Source: Hoylesella buccalis ATCC 35310
Lineage (GTDB): Bacteria; Bacteroidota; Bacteroidia; Bacteroidales; Bacteroidaceae
DNA length: 64,000 nucleotides
Assembly (NCBI RefSeq): GCF_000177075.1
Contig: NZ_ADEG01000073.1
Location: 23,332-87,331, forward strand
Reading direction: 5' to 3'
Both the position numbers and the translations under genes were made by a program. Below, piece after piece: positions 1 to 7,327 of this stretch (positions are counted from its first letter, which is position 1; the number at the start of each line of letters is the position of its first letter). A model generated the notes under the pieces. The model searched no databases. It was not told where the DNA came from and saw nothing but the letters and a program-made list of their open reading frames with translations.

Positions 1-2288
1 TGAAATCCTGTGCTTGTTGCAATAGGTACATCCAACAGGGCTTCTTCTGTAATGCGATTATACCAATTCGCATCAAATGTAATGCGGTGAAATAGTTCAA
101 GGGTTAGACCAGCGTCCATTGATTTGTTTTGCTCTGCTTTCAAGTCTTTATTATAAAGCATAAGTAGTTCCAATGGCCTTACCTCATCATAGCCTTTATT
201 GGAAAATGAGAATGTGCCAATCGTTTGTGATACCGAAACACCATTAAGATTAGCTGTTACGCCATAAGATGCTTTTAGGTTCAGTGCAGATATTATCTTA
301 TTCCCCTTCAAAAATGAATAATTGGTTGGCGTCCACCCTATTCCCGTTGCCCAAGCAGAGTTCCAACGCTTCTCTTTAGGAAGAACGGATGACGCATCCG
401 CTTTGTAGGTGGCGTAAAAGTCGTAGATGTTTTTAAGGGAATAGCCACCTACCACTCCTATACCCAATTGTGCGTTTCTGTCATGTGGGTTTCGTATCTC
501 AGGTTGCCTAAGCCCTTGCAGCGAATGGTTTATGGCAGAAGGTGAGTCTATATTACCCACACCATATCCCGTGATGCCTACTCCTTCATTGTCGTAAAAG
601 TAATAATCTATATTCGCACCAAGAGTAAGGTCGTGTATGTCATTGATTACTTGATTATATGTTGCTCTAAAGTTGCTCGATATATTTGTTGTCGCATTTT
701 GAGATTTGCTGTATATCCCGCGCCTTAGGATAGGGATACCTTGATGCTGTTCACTGTAAGAGGTAGCAGGAGTAAATCGATGATTGTTGCCAAAGCTCAA
801 GTCAGCACCTGCAATGTATGCCAATGTTAGTCCTGCAAAGGGAGTAAGAGTGAGGTTGGCGGAAAACCCCACGTCTTTCTCTGTATGGTCTTGTTGGAAT
901 TGGTAAAGCAAGTCTTTGAACCTTTGTCCTGGGTATGAATAAAGTTGCGATGAAGTTGTTTCGTAAGGATTAAGGTTATACACCAATGAAGTTGGGTCGA
1001 AGGTTGTGCCAGTTGGCGTATTCGTTTTTGCGTATCCACCATTTACTCCCAACATCATATAGCCAATCTTTCCTAACCGTTGGTCTAAGCTAAGACGTAC
1101 GCTATAACGTTGTTTGTCATTTCCTTTCATTCTTCCACCTTGATTGGCATAGTTCGCAGAAACATAATATGTCGTTGAATTATTCCCGCCTTTCAAGCTG
1201 AAGCTGTGGCGTTGGTAGATATTATTATGTATCAGTTCGTTAAACCAGTCTGTGTCAATTTTCCGTAATTCATTGAGATATACTTCTCCTTCTTTGATAA
1301 GTCGAGCCTTATCAGGATTATCAGCCTCATACTTGTTATAATAGTCGGCACTAAAGCGATAACCTGGTGTGGCAGGATTTTGTAAAAGTCGTTCGAATTC
1401 CAATTTTTCACTGGAATTCATTAGCCGAACTCCTCGTTTTCCTCGTCCCGTAATTCCGATATTGTTGCTGTAGGATATGGTAAGTTTGCCACTATACCCA
1501 CGTTGTGACGTTATTTCCAAAACCCCATTAGCAGCTTTAACGCCGTATAAGGCACATGCTGATGCGTTCTTTAGTACCTTAATACTTGCAATATCTTGTG
1601 GGGGAAGGTTATAAAAGGTTTCGGCAGCTATTATTTTTCCGTCTAAAACATACAATGGTTCATTGGTCATATTCCCCTTTCTAAATGAAGAGTTTCCACG
1701 TATGCGTATTTCAGGGGCTTTACCCAATTCCCCTGTATTAGAAACCATTAATCCTGGTACCATTCCTTGCAGAGCCAATCCCATGTCAATCATTGGCTTA
1801 TCTTTAAGTGCTCTCATGTCTACATTAACCACTGCACCCGATTTAGCTCGCAAGTCAATCGCGTTGATATTGCTTTTTGCACGTATTACTACTTCATTTA
1901 TTTGATTTACATCTTCTGACAACTTCACGTTTAGGCATGGTGCGTTATCTTTACATTTCACTTTTTTTGTGGCATATCCCACATATGAGAAAGTTACAGT
2001 AAATGAGTTTTGTCGTGGAATACTTAATAAAAATCGTCCTTCGTTATTTGTAACAGTCATCGTATTAGTGCCATCCACTTTCACCGACACGCCTATTAGA
2101 GGCTCGTTATTTGTGTCAGTAACATAACCGAAAACCTTACTTGTTTGAGCATGAGTATTGAGAATGCCCCCTATCATACACAGCAAGACAAAAATACTTT
2201 TCTTGCATGATGTGTTCCCAAATAGCAGCAAAGTCATCTGTAAGTTTTTGGTTGTTGTTGCTGTGTGTTTTGGCTTAATACTTAACAT
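1..2288 (-). CDS. SusC/RagA-family TonB-dependent outer-membrane receptor (3' end outside window)
   Basis: I translated the minus strand from the ATG at 2288 and found an open frame to the window edge, about 762 codons. The N-terminus has a hydrophobic signal segment ending in THAQ. It is followed by a carboxypeptidase-D-like regulatory domain (GYVTDTNNEPLIGVSVKVDG) and a plug domain with the SusC-type motif ALYGVKAANGVLEITSQRG, then aromatic-rich alternating strands typical of the beta-barrel. SusC proteins are usually about 1000 residues, so the C-terminal barrel lies beyond position 1. The family imports large ligands such as glycans, peptides or tetrapyrroles across the outer membrane with TonB energy. 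The start could instead be the in-frame ATG near 2237, because the segment before the hydrophobic core is long. It lies 36 bp downstream of the chelatase gene on the same strand and is probably cotranscribed with it. The substrate cannot be told from sequence. Confidence 0.9.
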   Translation of the reverse strand, partial: MLSIKPKHTATTTKNLQMTLLLFGNTSCKKSIFVLLCMIGGILNTHAQTSKVFGYVTDTNNEPLIGVSVKVDGTNTMTVTNNEGRFLLSIPRQNSFTVTFSYVGYATKKVKCKDNAPCLNVKLSEDVNQINEVVIRAKSNINAIDLRAKSGAVVNVDMRALKDKPMIDMGLALQGMVPGLMVSNTGELGKAPEIRIRGNSSFRKGNMTNEPLYVLDGKIIAAETFYNLPPQDIASIKVLKNASACALYGVKAANGVLEITSQRGYSGKLTISYSNNIGITGRGKRGVRLMNSSEKLEFERLLQNPATPGYRFSADYYNKYEADNPDKARLIKEGEVYLNELRKIDTDWFNELIHNNIYQRHSFSLKGGNNSTTYYVSANYANQGGRMKGNDKQRYSVRLSLDQRLGKIGYMMLGVNGGYAKTNTPTGTTFDPTSLVYNLNPYETTSSQLYSYPGQRFKDLLYQFQQDHTEKDVGFSANLTLTPFAGLTLAYIAGADLSFGNNHRFTPATSYSEQHQGIPILRRGIYSKSQNATTNISSNFRATYNQVINDIHDLTLGANIDYYFYDNEGVGITGYGVGNIDSPSAINHSLQGLRQPEIRNPHDRNAQLGIGVVGGYSLKNIYDFYATYKADASSVLPKEKRWNSAWATGIGWTPTNYSFLKGNKIISALNLKASYGVTANLNGVSVSQTIGTFSFSNKGYDEVRPLELLMLYNKDLKAEQNKSMDAGLTLELFHRITFDANWYNRITEEALLDVPIATSTGF

Positions 2289-2324
2289 GTATGCACTATT
2301 TTACTAACGGATGAGATTGAAGAG

Positions 2325-3230
2325 CTATTTCTTGCTCTTCAACCATTGTGTCGTTTCTTCTATTACCCAATTGGCAATTAAATCGGATGATGCTGGCAAA
2401 ATTCCCTCATTGCTGTAAACTATTTCTACACCATCTTTGGTTAACTCCGCTTGTTTTTCTTGCATGTTGTGCCTATCTGCCATACGCTTCACGTCTGAAG
2501 TAAGATAAATGCCCTGAACCAATATTCGCTTTTTGTGTTGTGAGGCACGTTTTAACATGGGTAGTAGTTCATTTGCGAAGTCATGTCCCATCTCTATTTG
2601 CTGTGCATCAGTATAAGTTATCTTGCTGTTGTCTTTGATGTATTTTTGTACATGTTCTAACATCATGTTCCAAAATCCAATACGTTCTGGGTCGCCATGT
2701 GCAAGAAATATTACGGCTTCGTTTTCCTCATCTTTCGACATCGCTTTTATTCGTTGTAACATCGTCTTTTCTAACACGTAGCTATAATAGAATGTTGGTC
2801 CCATGACGATAGGAACATTGGTATGAACCATCTCGGTATTTTCCTCTGCCAACTCTTCGCGTACATATCTATTATACTTCATGCCAAGAATGTTAGGTAA
2901 ATCTTCTTCCGTGTGACTTGATGGGGCTATGAACAAAGGTAAAGCAAAGATGGTATCGGCTCCTTGTTCCAAACAATTTTTTACTACATTGGCAACCGAA
3001 GGTTCTGTATATTCCATGAGTGCCACACGCATATAGTCAATGCCTTTTACGGGATGCGTTGCTAATTTTTGCCGTACGATTTGTTCTAAATCCAAGACTG
3101 GTTTACGCCAACTGGGCATAGGTGAGCCATGCGCTATTACAATTAACGCATTTTTGGCTTGCATGCTACCGACTATTGTCAATATAAATGTTAATGCTAA
3201 AAGTTTTTTTCTTAAATTTTTCATTTTCAA
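2325..3230 (-). CDS. Secreted two-domain CbiX/CbiK-like tetrapyrrole metal chelatase
   Basis: This 301-residue protein begins with a basic, hydrophobic signal peptide ending near SMQAKN, so a periplasmic location is predicted. The mature part starts with ALIVIAHGSPMPSW and repeats the theme at about residue 175 with VIFLAHGDPERIGFW. These are the paired His-containing motifs of class II (CbiX/CbiK/SirB) chelatases. LPLFIAPSSHTEEDLP also resembles the conserved metal-site segment. Known members insert cobalt or iron into sirohydrochlorin in the cytoplasm. A secreted form beside a TonB receptor fits handling of imported tetrapyrrole, including possible metal removal, but that role is inferred. 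It is the first gene of a two-gene minus-strand unit with the SusC-like receptor, and a good promoter lies at 3300-3330. Confidence 0.8.
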   Translation of the reverse strand: MKMKNLRKKLLALTFILTIVGSMQAKNALIVIAHGSPMPSWRKPVLDLEQIVRQKLATHPVKGIDYMRVALMEYTEPSVANVVKNCLEQGADTIFALPLFIAPSSHTEEDLPNILGMKYNRYVREELAEENTEMVHTNVPIVMGPTFYYSYVLEKTMLQRIKAMSKDEENEAVIFLAHGDPERIGFWNMMLEHVQKYIKDNSKITYTDAQQIEMGHDFANELLPMLKRASQHKKRILVQGIYLTSDVKRMADRHNMQEKQAELTKDGVEIVYSNEGILPASSDLIANWVIEETTQWLKSKK

Positions 3231-3299
3231 AGATGATATATAAATTAGTTATTTCATTATCCGTTCAATGGCATGCTTATGCATGTAGTTTTGAATTTG

Positions 3300-3330
3300 C
3301 AAAGATAACAGCTCCTAATTGTCAAGGCAA
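3300..3330 (-). promoter_or_regulatory. Bacteroidetes-type promoter of the chelatase-receptor unit
   Basis: On the minus strand the sequence reads TTG, 20 bp, TATCTTTG, matching the Bacteroidetes -33/-7 consensus. It predicts a transcript start near 3293 and a leader of about 60 nt. That is too short for a cobalamin riboswitch, and none was recognised. Confidence 0.65.
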
Positions 3331-3476
3331 TACCTAAATATGATGATTTTTTCTCAAAATCATTGCAGGTTGTTTCTTTTGTATCTCCAACTGTAAGTTC
3401 ATTTAAGAAACGTAACTGTCGGAGTTATCTGCCAGTGCATTTTTATTACCATGCATCGCCTTTCAAAATAAAATTG

Positions 3477-3484
3477 TATTTTTG
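3477..3484 (+). promoter_or_regulatory. Probable -7 element (TATTTTTG) for xseA
   Basis: TATTTTTG fits the TAnnTTTG consensus and lies 27 bp before the xseA ATG. No convincing TTTG sits at the expected upstream distance. Its position means the alternative TTG start at 3482 would fall inside the promoter, which favours the ATG at 3512. Confidence 0.45.
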
Positions 3485-3511
3485 TATCGAAAAGGTAAAA
3501 CATATTTTCAC

Positions 3512-4807
3512 ATGAAGCAAGCACTAACCTTGTTTGAACTCAACGAACTGGTGCGCGAAACCCTCCAAACCACCATGCCCAACGAATATTGGGTGGAGGC
3601 CGAATTGTCTGAGGTACGCGAGGTAAGGGGGCACTGTTACATGGAACTGGTGCAGAAAGATGAGCGAACCAACACGCCCGTGGCCAAGGCATCGGCCAAA
3701 TGTTGGAAGAACAAGTGGATGCTCATGCGCCCTTACTTCGAACGCACCACCGGACAAGTGCTGCGCGCCGGCATGAAGGTGTTGCTGAAGGTGTACGCCA
3801 ATTTCCACGAGGCTTACGGCTTTTCTTGGATTGTTACCGACATCGACCCCGTGTACACGATGGGTGATATGGCAAGGAGAAGACAAGAAATCATTGCCCA
3901 ATTAAAGGCAGAGGGCGTCTTTGATTTACAAAAAGACTTACACTTATCTATGTTTGCGCGCCGCGTTGCCGTCATTTCCAGTGAGCAGGCGGCCGGCTAT
4001 GGCGACTTTTTACGTCAGTTAAAAGATTGCGAGCAGGGGTTCAACTTTGAGGTTCAGCTCTTTCCTGCCGTCATGCAAGGCGAACGAGTGGAACCCAGCG
4101 TGATCGAAGCCTTGAACCATATCAATGCGCAAGTCGATGACTTTGACGTGGTGGTCATCATCCGTGGCGGCGGTGCGACAAGCGATTTGAGTGGTTTCGA
4201 TACCCTTTCGCTGGCCGAGAACGTAGCCAATTTCCCCTTGCCCATCATCACTGGAATTGGACATGAGCGTGATGAGAGCGTGTTGGACATGGTTTCGTTC
4301 CGTCGAGTCAAAACTCCTACGGCTGCAGCGGCATATCTTATTGATAACCTGGCTGACACTTTGGCTCGGATAAACGATGCGCAAAGTGAGATGGTGCAAA
4401 TCGTGAGGCACTGCATGGAACACCAGAAGAATCGATTTGTGCGCGTATCGAGCAAAATTCCGGTACTTTTCTCGCATGTCAGAGTGCGGCAGGAAGAGCG
4501 TTTGCAACAATATTTTTTGCAGCTCACCGCCAGGGCTTCCCGCAAAATCTCTGATTCCCAGCATCACGTCCAGGTACTTTCAAACAGTTTGAAACCGATG
4601 ACTGAGCGCAAAATCGTGACGGAAGGGCATCGCCTGGACATGCTTCAGCAGCGATGCAAGTCGCTGGATCCCCAACTGCTGCTAAGCCGTGGCTACAGCA
4701 TCACGCTGCACCAAGGACGCGCGGTGCGCCATGCCAGTGAGCTAAAGACGGGCGACGAGATAGAAACGCGCGTGGAGAATGGAACATTCAAATCAATCAT
4801 CAAATAA
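3512..4807 (+). CDS. xseA: Exodeoxyribonuclease VII large subunit
   Basis: This 431-residue protein is the catalytic subunit of exonuclease VII, which degrades single-stranded DNA to oligonucleotides in the cytoplasm. An N-terminal OB-fold region (about residues 1-110, starting LTLFELNELV) is followed by the Exonuc_VII_L domain. That domain carries the family motifs RGGGATSDLSGFD near residue 218 and ITGIGHERDESVLD near residue 248, then a long helical region. The ATG at 3512 is chosen over an upstream TTG because a -7 promoter element overlaps the latter and because LTLFELNELV is the usual family start. The small-subunit gene follows after one base, the normal xseA-xseB arrangement. Confidence 0.95.
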   Translation: MKQALTLFELNELVRETLQTTMPNEYWVEAELSEVREVRGHCYMELVQKDERTNTPVAKASAKCWKNKWMLMRPYFERTTGQVLRAGMKVLLKVYANFHEAYGFSWIVTDIDPVYTMGDMARRRQEIIAQLKAEGVFDLQKDLHLSMFARRVAVISSEQAAGYGDFLRQLKDCEQGFNFEVQLFPAVMQGERVEPSVIEALNHINAQVDDFDVVVIIRGGGATSDLSGFDTLSLAENVANFPLPIITGIGHERDESVLDMVSFRRVKTPTAAAAYLIDNLADTLARINDAQSEMVQIVRHCMEHQKNRFVRVSSKIPVLFSHVRVRQEERLQQYFLQLTARASRKISDSQHHVQVLSNSLKPMTERKIVTEGHRLDMLQQRCKSLDPQLLLSRGYSITLHQGRAVRHASELKTGDEIETRVENGTFKSIIK

Positions 4808-4808
4808 T

Positions 4809-5000
4809 ATGACCAAAGAAATAAACTATGAAGAAGCTGTTCGGCAGCTTGAAAACATTGTGCAGCGGATGGAAAACGAGGAACTCGATATCGACGAATT
4901 GACCACCGAACTGAAGAACGCTCAAAAGCTCATCAAACTTTGTAAGGCGCGCCTGACAAAGGTAGATGCTGACATTAAGAAGATTTTGGAAGAGGATTAA
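4809..5000 (+). CDS. xseB: Exodeoxyribonuclease VII small subunit
   Basis: This 63-residue protein matches the helical XseB family (NYEEAVRQLENIVQRMENEE), which binds several copies to XseA to form exonuclease VII. The ATG at 4809 lies one base after the xseA stop. An in-frame start at 4779 inside xseA would add a ten-residue extension that the family does not normally have. The length is typical. Confidence 0.93.
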   Translation: MTKEINYEEAVRQLENIVQRMENEELDIDELTTELKNAQKLIKLCKARLTKVDADIKKILEED

Positions 5001-5035
5001 CCGATGTTAGGGCTGCAAAAAATATGTTACAATCG

Positions 5036-5066
5036 TTGTGCAAGCGCGATATTTTGCCTATTTTTG
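5036..5066 (+). promoter_or_regulatory. Bacteroidetes-type promoter of ilvE
   Basis: TTG (5036-5038), 20 bp, TATTTTTG (5059-5066). It predicts a transcript start near 5073 and a leader of about 35 nt before the ilvE ATG. Confidence 0.65.
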
Positions 5067-5107
5067 CGAAACACATGATGTGATTATAAACCTTTTAAAC
5101 AGATAAG

Positions 5108-6127
5108 ATGATGAAAAATATTGATTGGGCTAACCTGTCCTTCGGTTACGTGAAGACCGACTATAACGTGCGTTGCTACTATCGTGACGGTCAATGGGGC
5201 GAGATTGAAGTCTGCTCCGACGAGTACCTTAATATGCACATGGCTGCCGCTTGCCTGCACTATGGACAAGAGGCCTTCGAGGGTTTGAAGGCCTATCGCT
5301 GTCCGGATGGGAAGATACGCGTGTTCAGAATGAACGAGAACGCGACTCGCTTGCAGAGTTCTTGTCGCGGTATCGTGATGCCTGAACTGCCTACCGAGCG
5401 TTTTGAAGAGATGGTTAAGATGGTGGTGAGGCTCAACCAAGCGTACATACCACCCTACGAGAGTGGAGCTACGCTATACATTCGTCCGCTGCTCATCGGC
5501 ACTTCGGCGCAGGTGGGTGTGAATGCGGCGCGCGAATACGCATTCATCATCTTTGTCACCCCTGTGGGACCTTATTTCAAAGGTGGATTTTCCAGCAACC
5601 CATACGTCATCATGCGCGGCTACGACCGCTCGGCTCCTCTGGGAACGGGTAAGTACAAGGTGGGCGGCAACTATGCCGCATCGCTCTACGCACACAGCAT
5701 CGCTCATGAAAAAGGGTATGCCAGTGAGTTTTATCTCGATGCCAAGGAGAAGAAATACATTGACGAATGTGGGGCTGCAAACTTCTTCGGCATTAAGAAC
5801 AACACGTATATCACGCCGAAGTCGACCAGCATCCTGCCTTCCATCACCAACAAGAGTCTCATGCAGTTGGCCGAAGACATTGGGCTGAAGGTGGAACATC
5901 GTCCAATTCCCGAAGAGGAGTTGGAAACATTTGAGGAGGCTGGAGCCTGCGGAACAGCTGCCGTCATCAGTCCCATCAGCTACATCGACGACCTCGATAC
6001 GGGCAAACGTTATGACTTTGGTGATAAGCCTGGCCCCATCTCCACAAAGCTGTACAACAAGTTGCGTGGCGTACAGTATGGCACGGAGCCAGATGTTCAT
6101 GGCTGGACTACCGTGGTGATAGAGTAA
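5108..6127 (+). CDS. ilvE: Branched-chain amino acid aminotransferase
   Basis: This 339-residue class IV PLP-dependent aminotransferase catalyses the last step of leucine, isoleucine and valine synthesis with glutamate as amino donor. Family signatures are GQEAFEGLKAYRCPDGKI near residue 55, RPLLIGTS near 125, and GKYKVGGNYAASL near 180, which contains the PLP-binding lysine. EFYLDAKEKKYIDECGAANFF and the GACGTAAVISPI phosphate-binding segment near 280 follow. The length and motif order fit the eukaryote-like BCAT subgroup common in Bacteroidota. A second in-frame ATG follows at 5111. The gene stands alone, with its own promoter and a strong terminator at 6145-6168. Confidence 0.95.
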   Translation: MMKNIDWANLSFGYVKTDYNVRCYYRDGQWGEIEVCSDEYLNMHMAAACLHYGQEAFEGLKAYRCPDGKIRVFRMNENATRLQSSCRGIVMPELPTERFEEMVKMVVRLNQAYIPPYESGATLYIRPLLIGTSAQVGVNAAREYAFIIFVTPVGPYFKGGFSSNPYVIMRGYDRSAPLGTGKYKVGGNYAASLYAHSIAHEKGYASEFYLDAKEKKYIDECGAANFFGIKNNTYITPKSTSILPSITNKSLMQLAEDIGLKVEHRPIPEEELETFEEAGACGTAAVISPISYIDDLDTGKRYDFGDKPGPISTKLYNKLRGVQYGTEPDVHGWTTVVIE

Positions 6128-6144
6128 TAGTGAATAATATAGAA

Positions 6145-6168
6145 GAGCGACATTCTTGTCGCTTTTTT
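6145..6168 (+). terminator. Intrinsic terminator after ilvE
   Basis: GCGACA (6147-6152), a TTCT loop and TGTCGC (6157-6162) form a perfect hairpin that can extend by two pairs. Six Ts follow directly. It lies 20 bp after the ilvE stop. Confidence 0.85.
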
Positions 6169-6264
6169 CTGTTTCGGGGCGGCATGAAAGTCGCCCTTTT
6201 ATGTTCATAACTTTTGGTTTTTCATCACACAAATATGATGTGTTATGGAAGTCAGGTTCAATCC

Positions 6265-6341
6265 CATTGACTTTGCCTGCCAATCCCATTGACTTTGCTT
6301 GTTAATAGCATTGACTTTGCCCGCCAAACTCATTGACTTTG
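6265..6341 (+). repeat. Four-unit 22-bp direct repeat, core CATTGACTTTG
   Basis: The 11-bp core CATTGACTTTG occurs at 6265, 6287, 6309 and 6331, an exact 22-bp period with variable 11-bp spacers. The last unit reads CCAAACTCATTGACTTT, which is identical over 17 bp to a unit in the second array at 17874-17950. The array lies in the ilvE-trmB gap (6128-6535), which otherwise holds the ilvE terminator, the trmB promoter and no recognisable gene. Confidence 0.9.
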
Positions 6342-6484
6342 GAAGCTCAAATGATAGTTTCTGAAAATCAATTAGTTACAAAGATACCATTGTGCCTTTT
6401 GCGTATGTTTCAAAGATGAGAATCGAAGATGACGAAACGTGTGCGAGAAGGGATGATATTTCGGCCGATTAAAGCCTGTGTGGG

Positions 6485-6516
6485 TTTGGCTGAAAATAAA
6501 TAATTGATTATCTTTG
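6485..6516 (+). promoter_or_regulatory. Bacteroidetes-type promoter of trmB
   Basis: TTTG (6485-6488), 20 bp, TATCTTTG (6509-6516). It predicts a leader of only about 13 nt before the ATG at 6536. The 22-bp repeat array ends 143 bp upstream of the -33 box. Confidence 0.7.
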
Positions 6517-6535
6517 CAAACACAAAAAACACTTT

Positions 6536-7306
6536 ATGGGCAAAGGAAAATTAGAGAAATTTGCTGAAATGGAGACATTCAAAAATGTCTTTCAATATCC
6601 CTTTTCTATACTTGAGAACGTTCCTTTCGATATGAAAGGTCACTGGTGCGACGATTATTTCAAGAACAACCATCCCATTGTGCTGGAGCTGGGATGTGGT
6701 AAGGGTGAGTATACTGTGGGGCTTGCCAGACTTTTCCCCGACGTGAACTTCATCGGTGTGGACATCAAGGGTGCGCGCATGTGGACCGGTGCCAAACAGG
6801 CTTTAACCGAAGGGTTGGACAATGTGGCTTTTCTGCGCACGAACATTGAGATGATTGACCGTTTTTTTGCTCCGGATGAGGTGCGGGAAATATGGCTCAC
6901 TTTCTCTGATCCGCAGATGAAGAATGCCCGAAAACGGCTCTCCAGCACCTTTTTCATGAACCGCTATCGCCGTTTTTTGGTGGACGGTGGGGTGGTGCAT
7001 CTCAAAACCGACTCTAACTTTTTGTTCACTTACACATCGCTCATGGTGGAGAAAAACCAGCTGCCATTGCTCCAAAAAACAGCTGACCTGTATCACACCG
7101 CTGACGTTGACGAGGCCACCCGGCGCATCTTGTCCATCCAGACGTATTATGAAAGTATGTGGATGGAGCGAGGATTGAACATCAAGTACATCAAATTCCG
7201 GCTGCCGCATGAAGGCCAGTTGGAAGATCCCGATGTGGAAATACCGCTCGACGACTATCGCAGTTACCACCGTAGCAAGCGCAGTGGCAAGGCTACTGGT
7301 AAGTAA
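6536..7306 (+). CDS. trmB: tRNA (guanine46-N7)-methyltransferase
   Basis: This 256-residue protein is a TrmB-family methyltransferase that makes m7G46 in the variable loop of tRNA using S-adenosylmethionine. The SAM-binding loop is [16 protein letters not shown] near residue 50, followed by [31 protein letters not shown] near residue 120 corresponds to the family's conserved substrate-binding segment (usually PDPW), with SDPQ replacing it. The C-terminus is basic. The short leader and promoter support the ATG at 6536. It is followed after 21 bp by a GH92 gene on the same strand. Confidence 0.93.
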   Translation: MGKGKLEKFAEMETFKNVFQYPFSILENVPFDMKGHWCDDYFKNNHPIVLELGCGKGEYTVGLARLFPDVNFIGVDIKGARMWTGAKQALTEGLDNVAFLRTNIEMIDRFFAPDEVREIWLTFSDPQMKNARKRLSSTFFMNRYRRFLVDGGVVHLKTDSNFLFTYTSLMVEKNQLPLLQKTADLYHTADVDEATRRILSIQTYYESMWMERGLNIKYIKFRLPHEGQLEDPDVEIPLDDYRSYHRSKRSGKATGK

Positions 7307-7327
7307 ACCCATCAAAAACTAAATCAG

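Noticed and set aside
3231..3300. Cobalamin riboswitch before the chelatase-receptor unit
   Set aside because: The predicted leader is about 60 nt, far shorter than a B12 riboswitch, and no B12-box-like sequence was seen.
4019..4567. Long minus-strand frame opposite xseA
   Set aside because: It lies fully within a well-supported gene in another frame and has no recognisable motif. It is a shadow of GC-rich codon bias.
5474..6289. 271-codon minus-strand frame opposite ilvE
   Set aside because: It is antisense to a clear aminotransferase gene and runs over the ilvE terminator, with no family motif seen.
6265..6341. CRISPR array or plasmid-type iteron origin
   Set aside because: The 22-bp units have 11-bp cores and no unique spacers of CRISPR length, and no cas or rep gene is near. 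The location before a chromosomal tRNA-methyltransferase gene argues against an origin.
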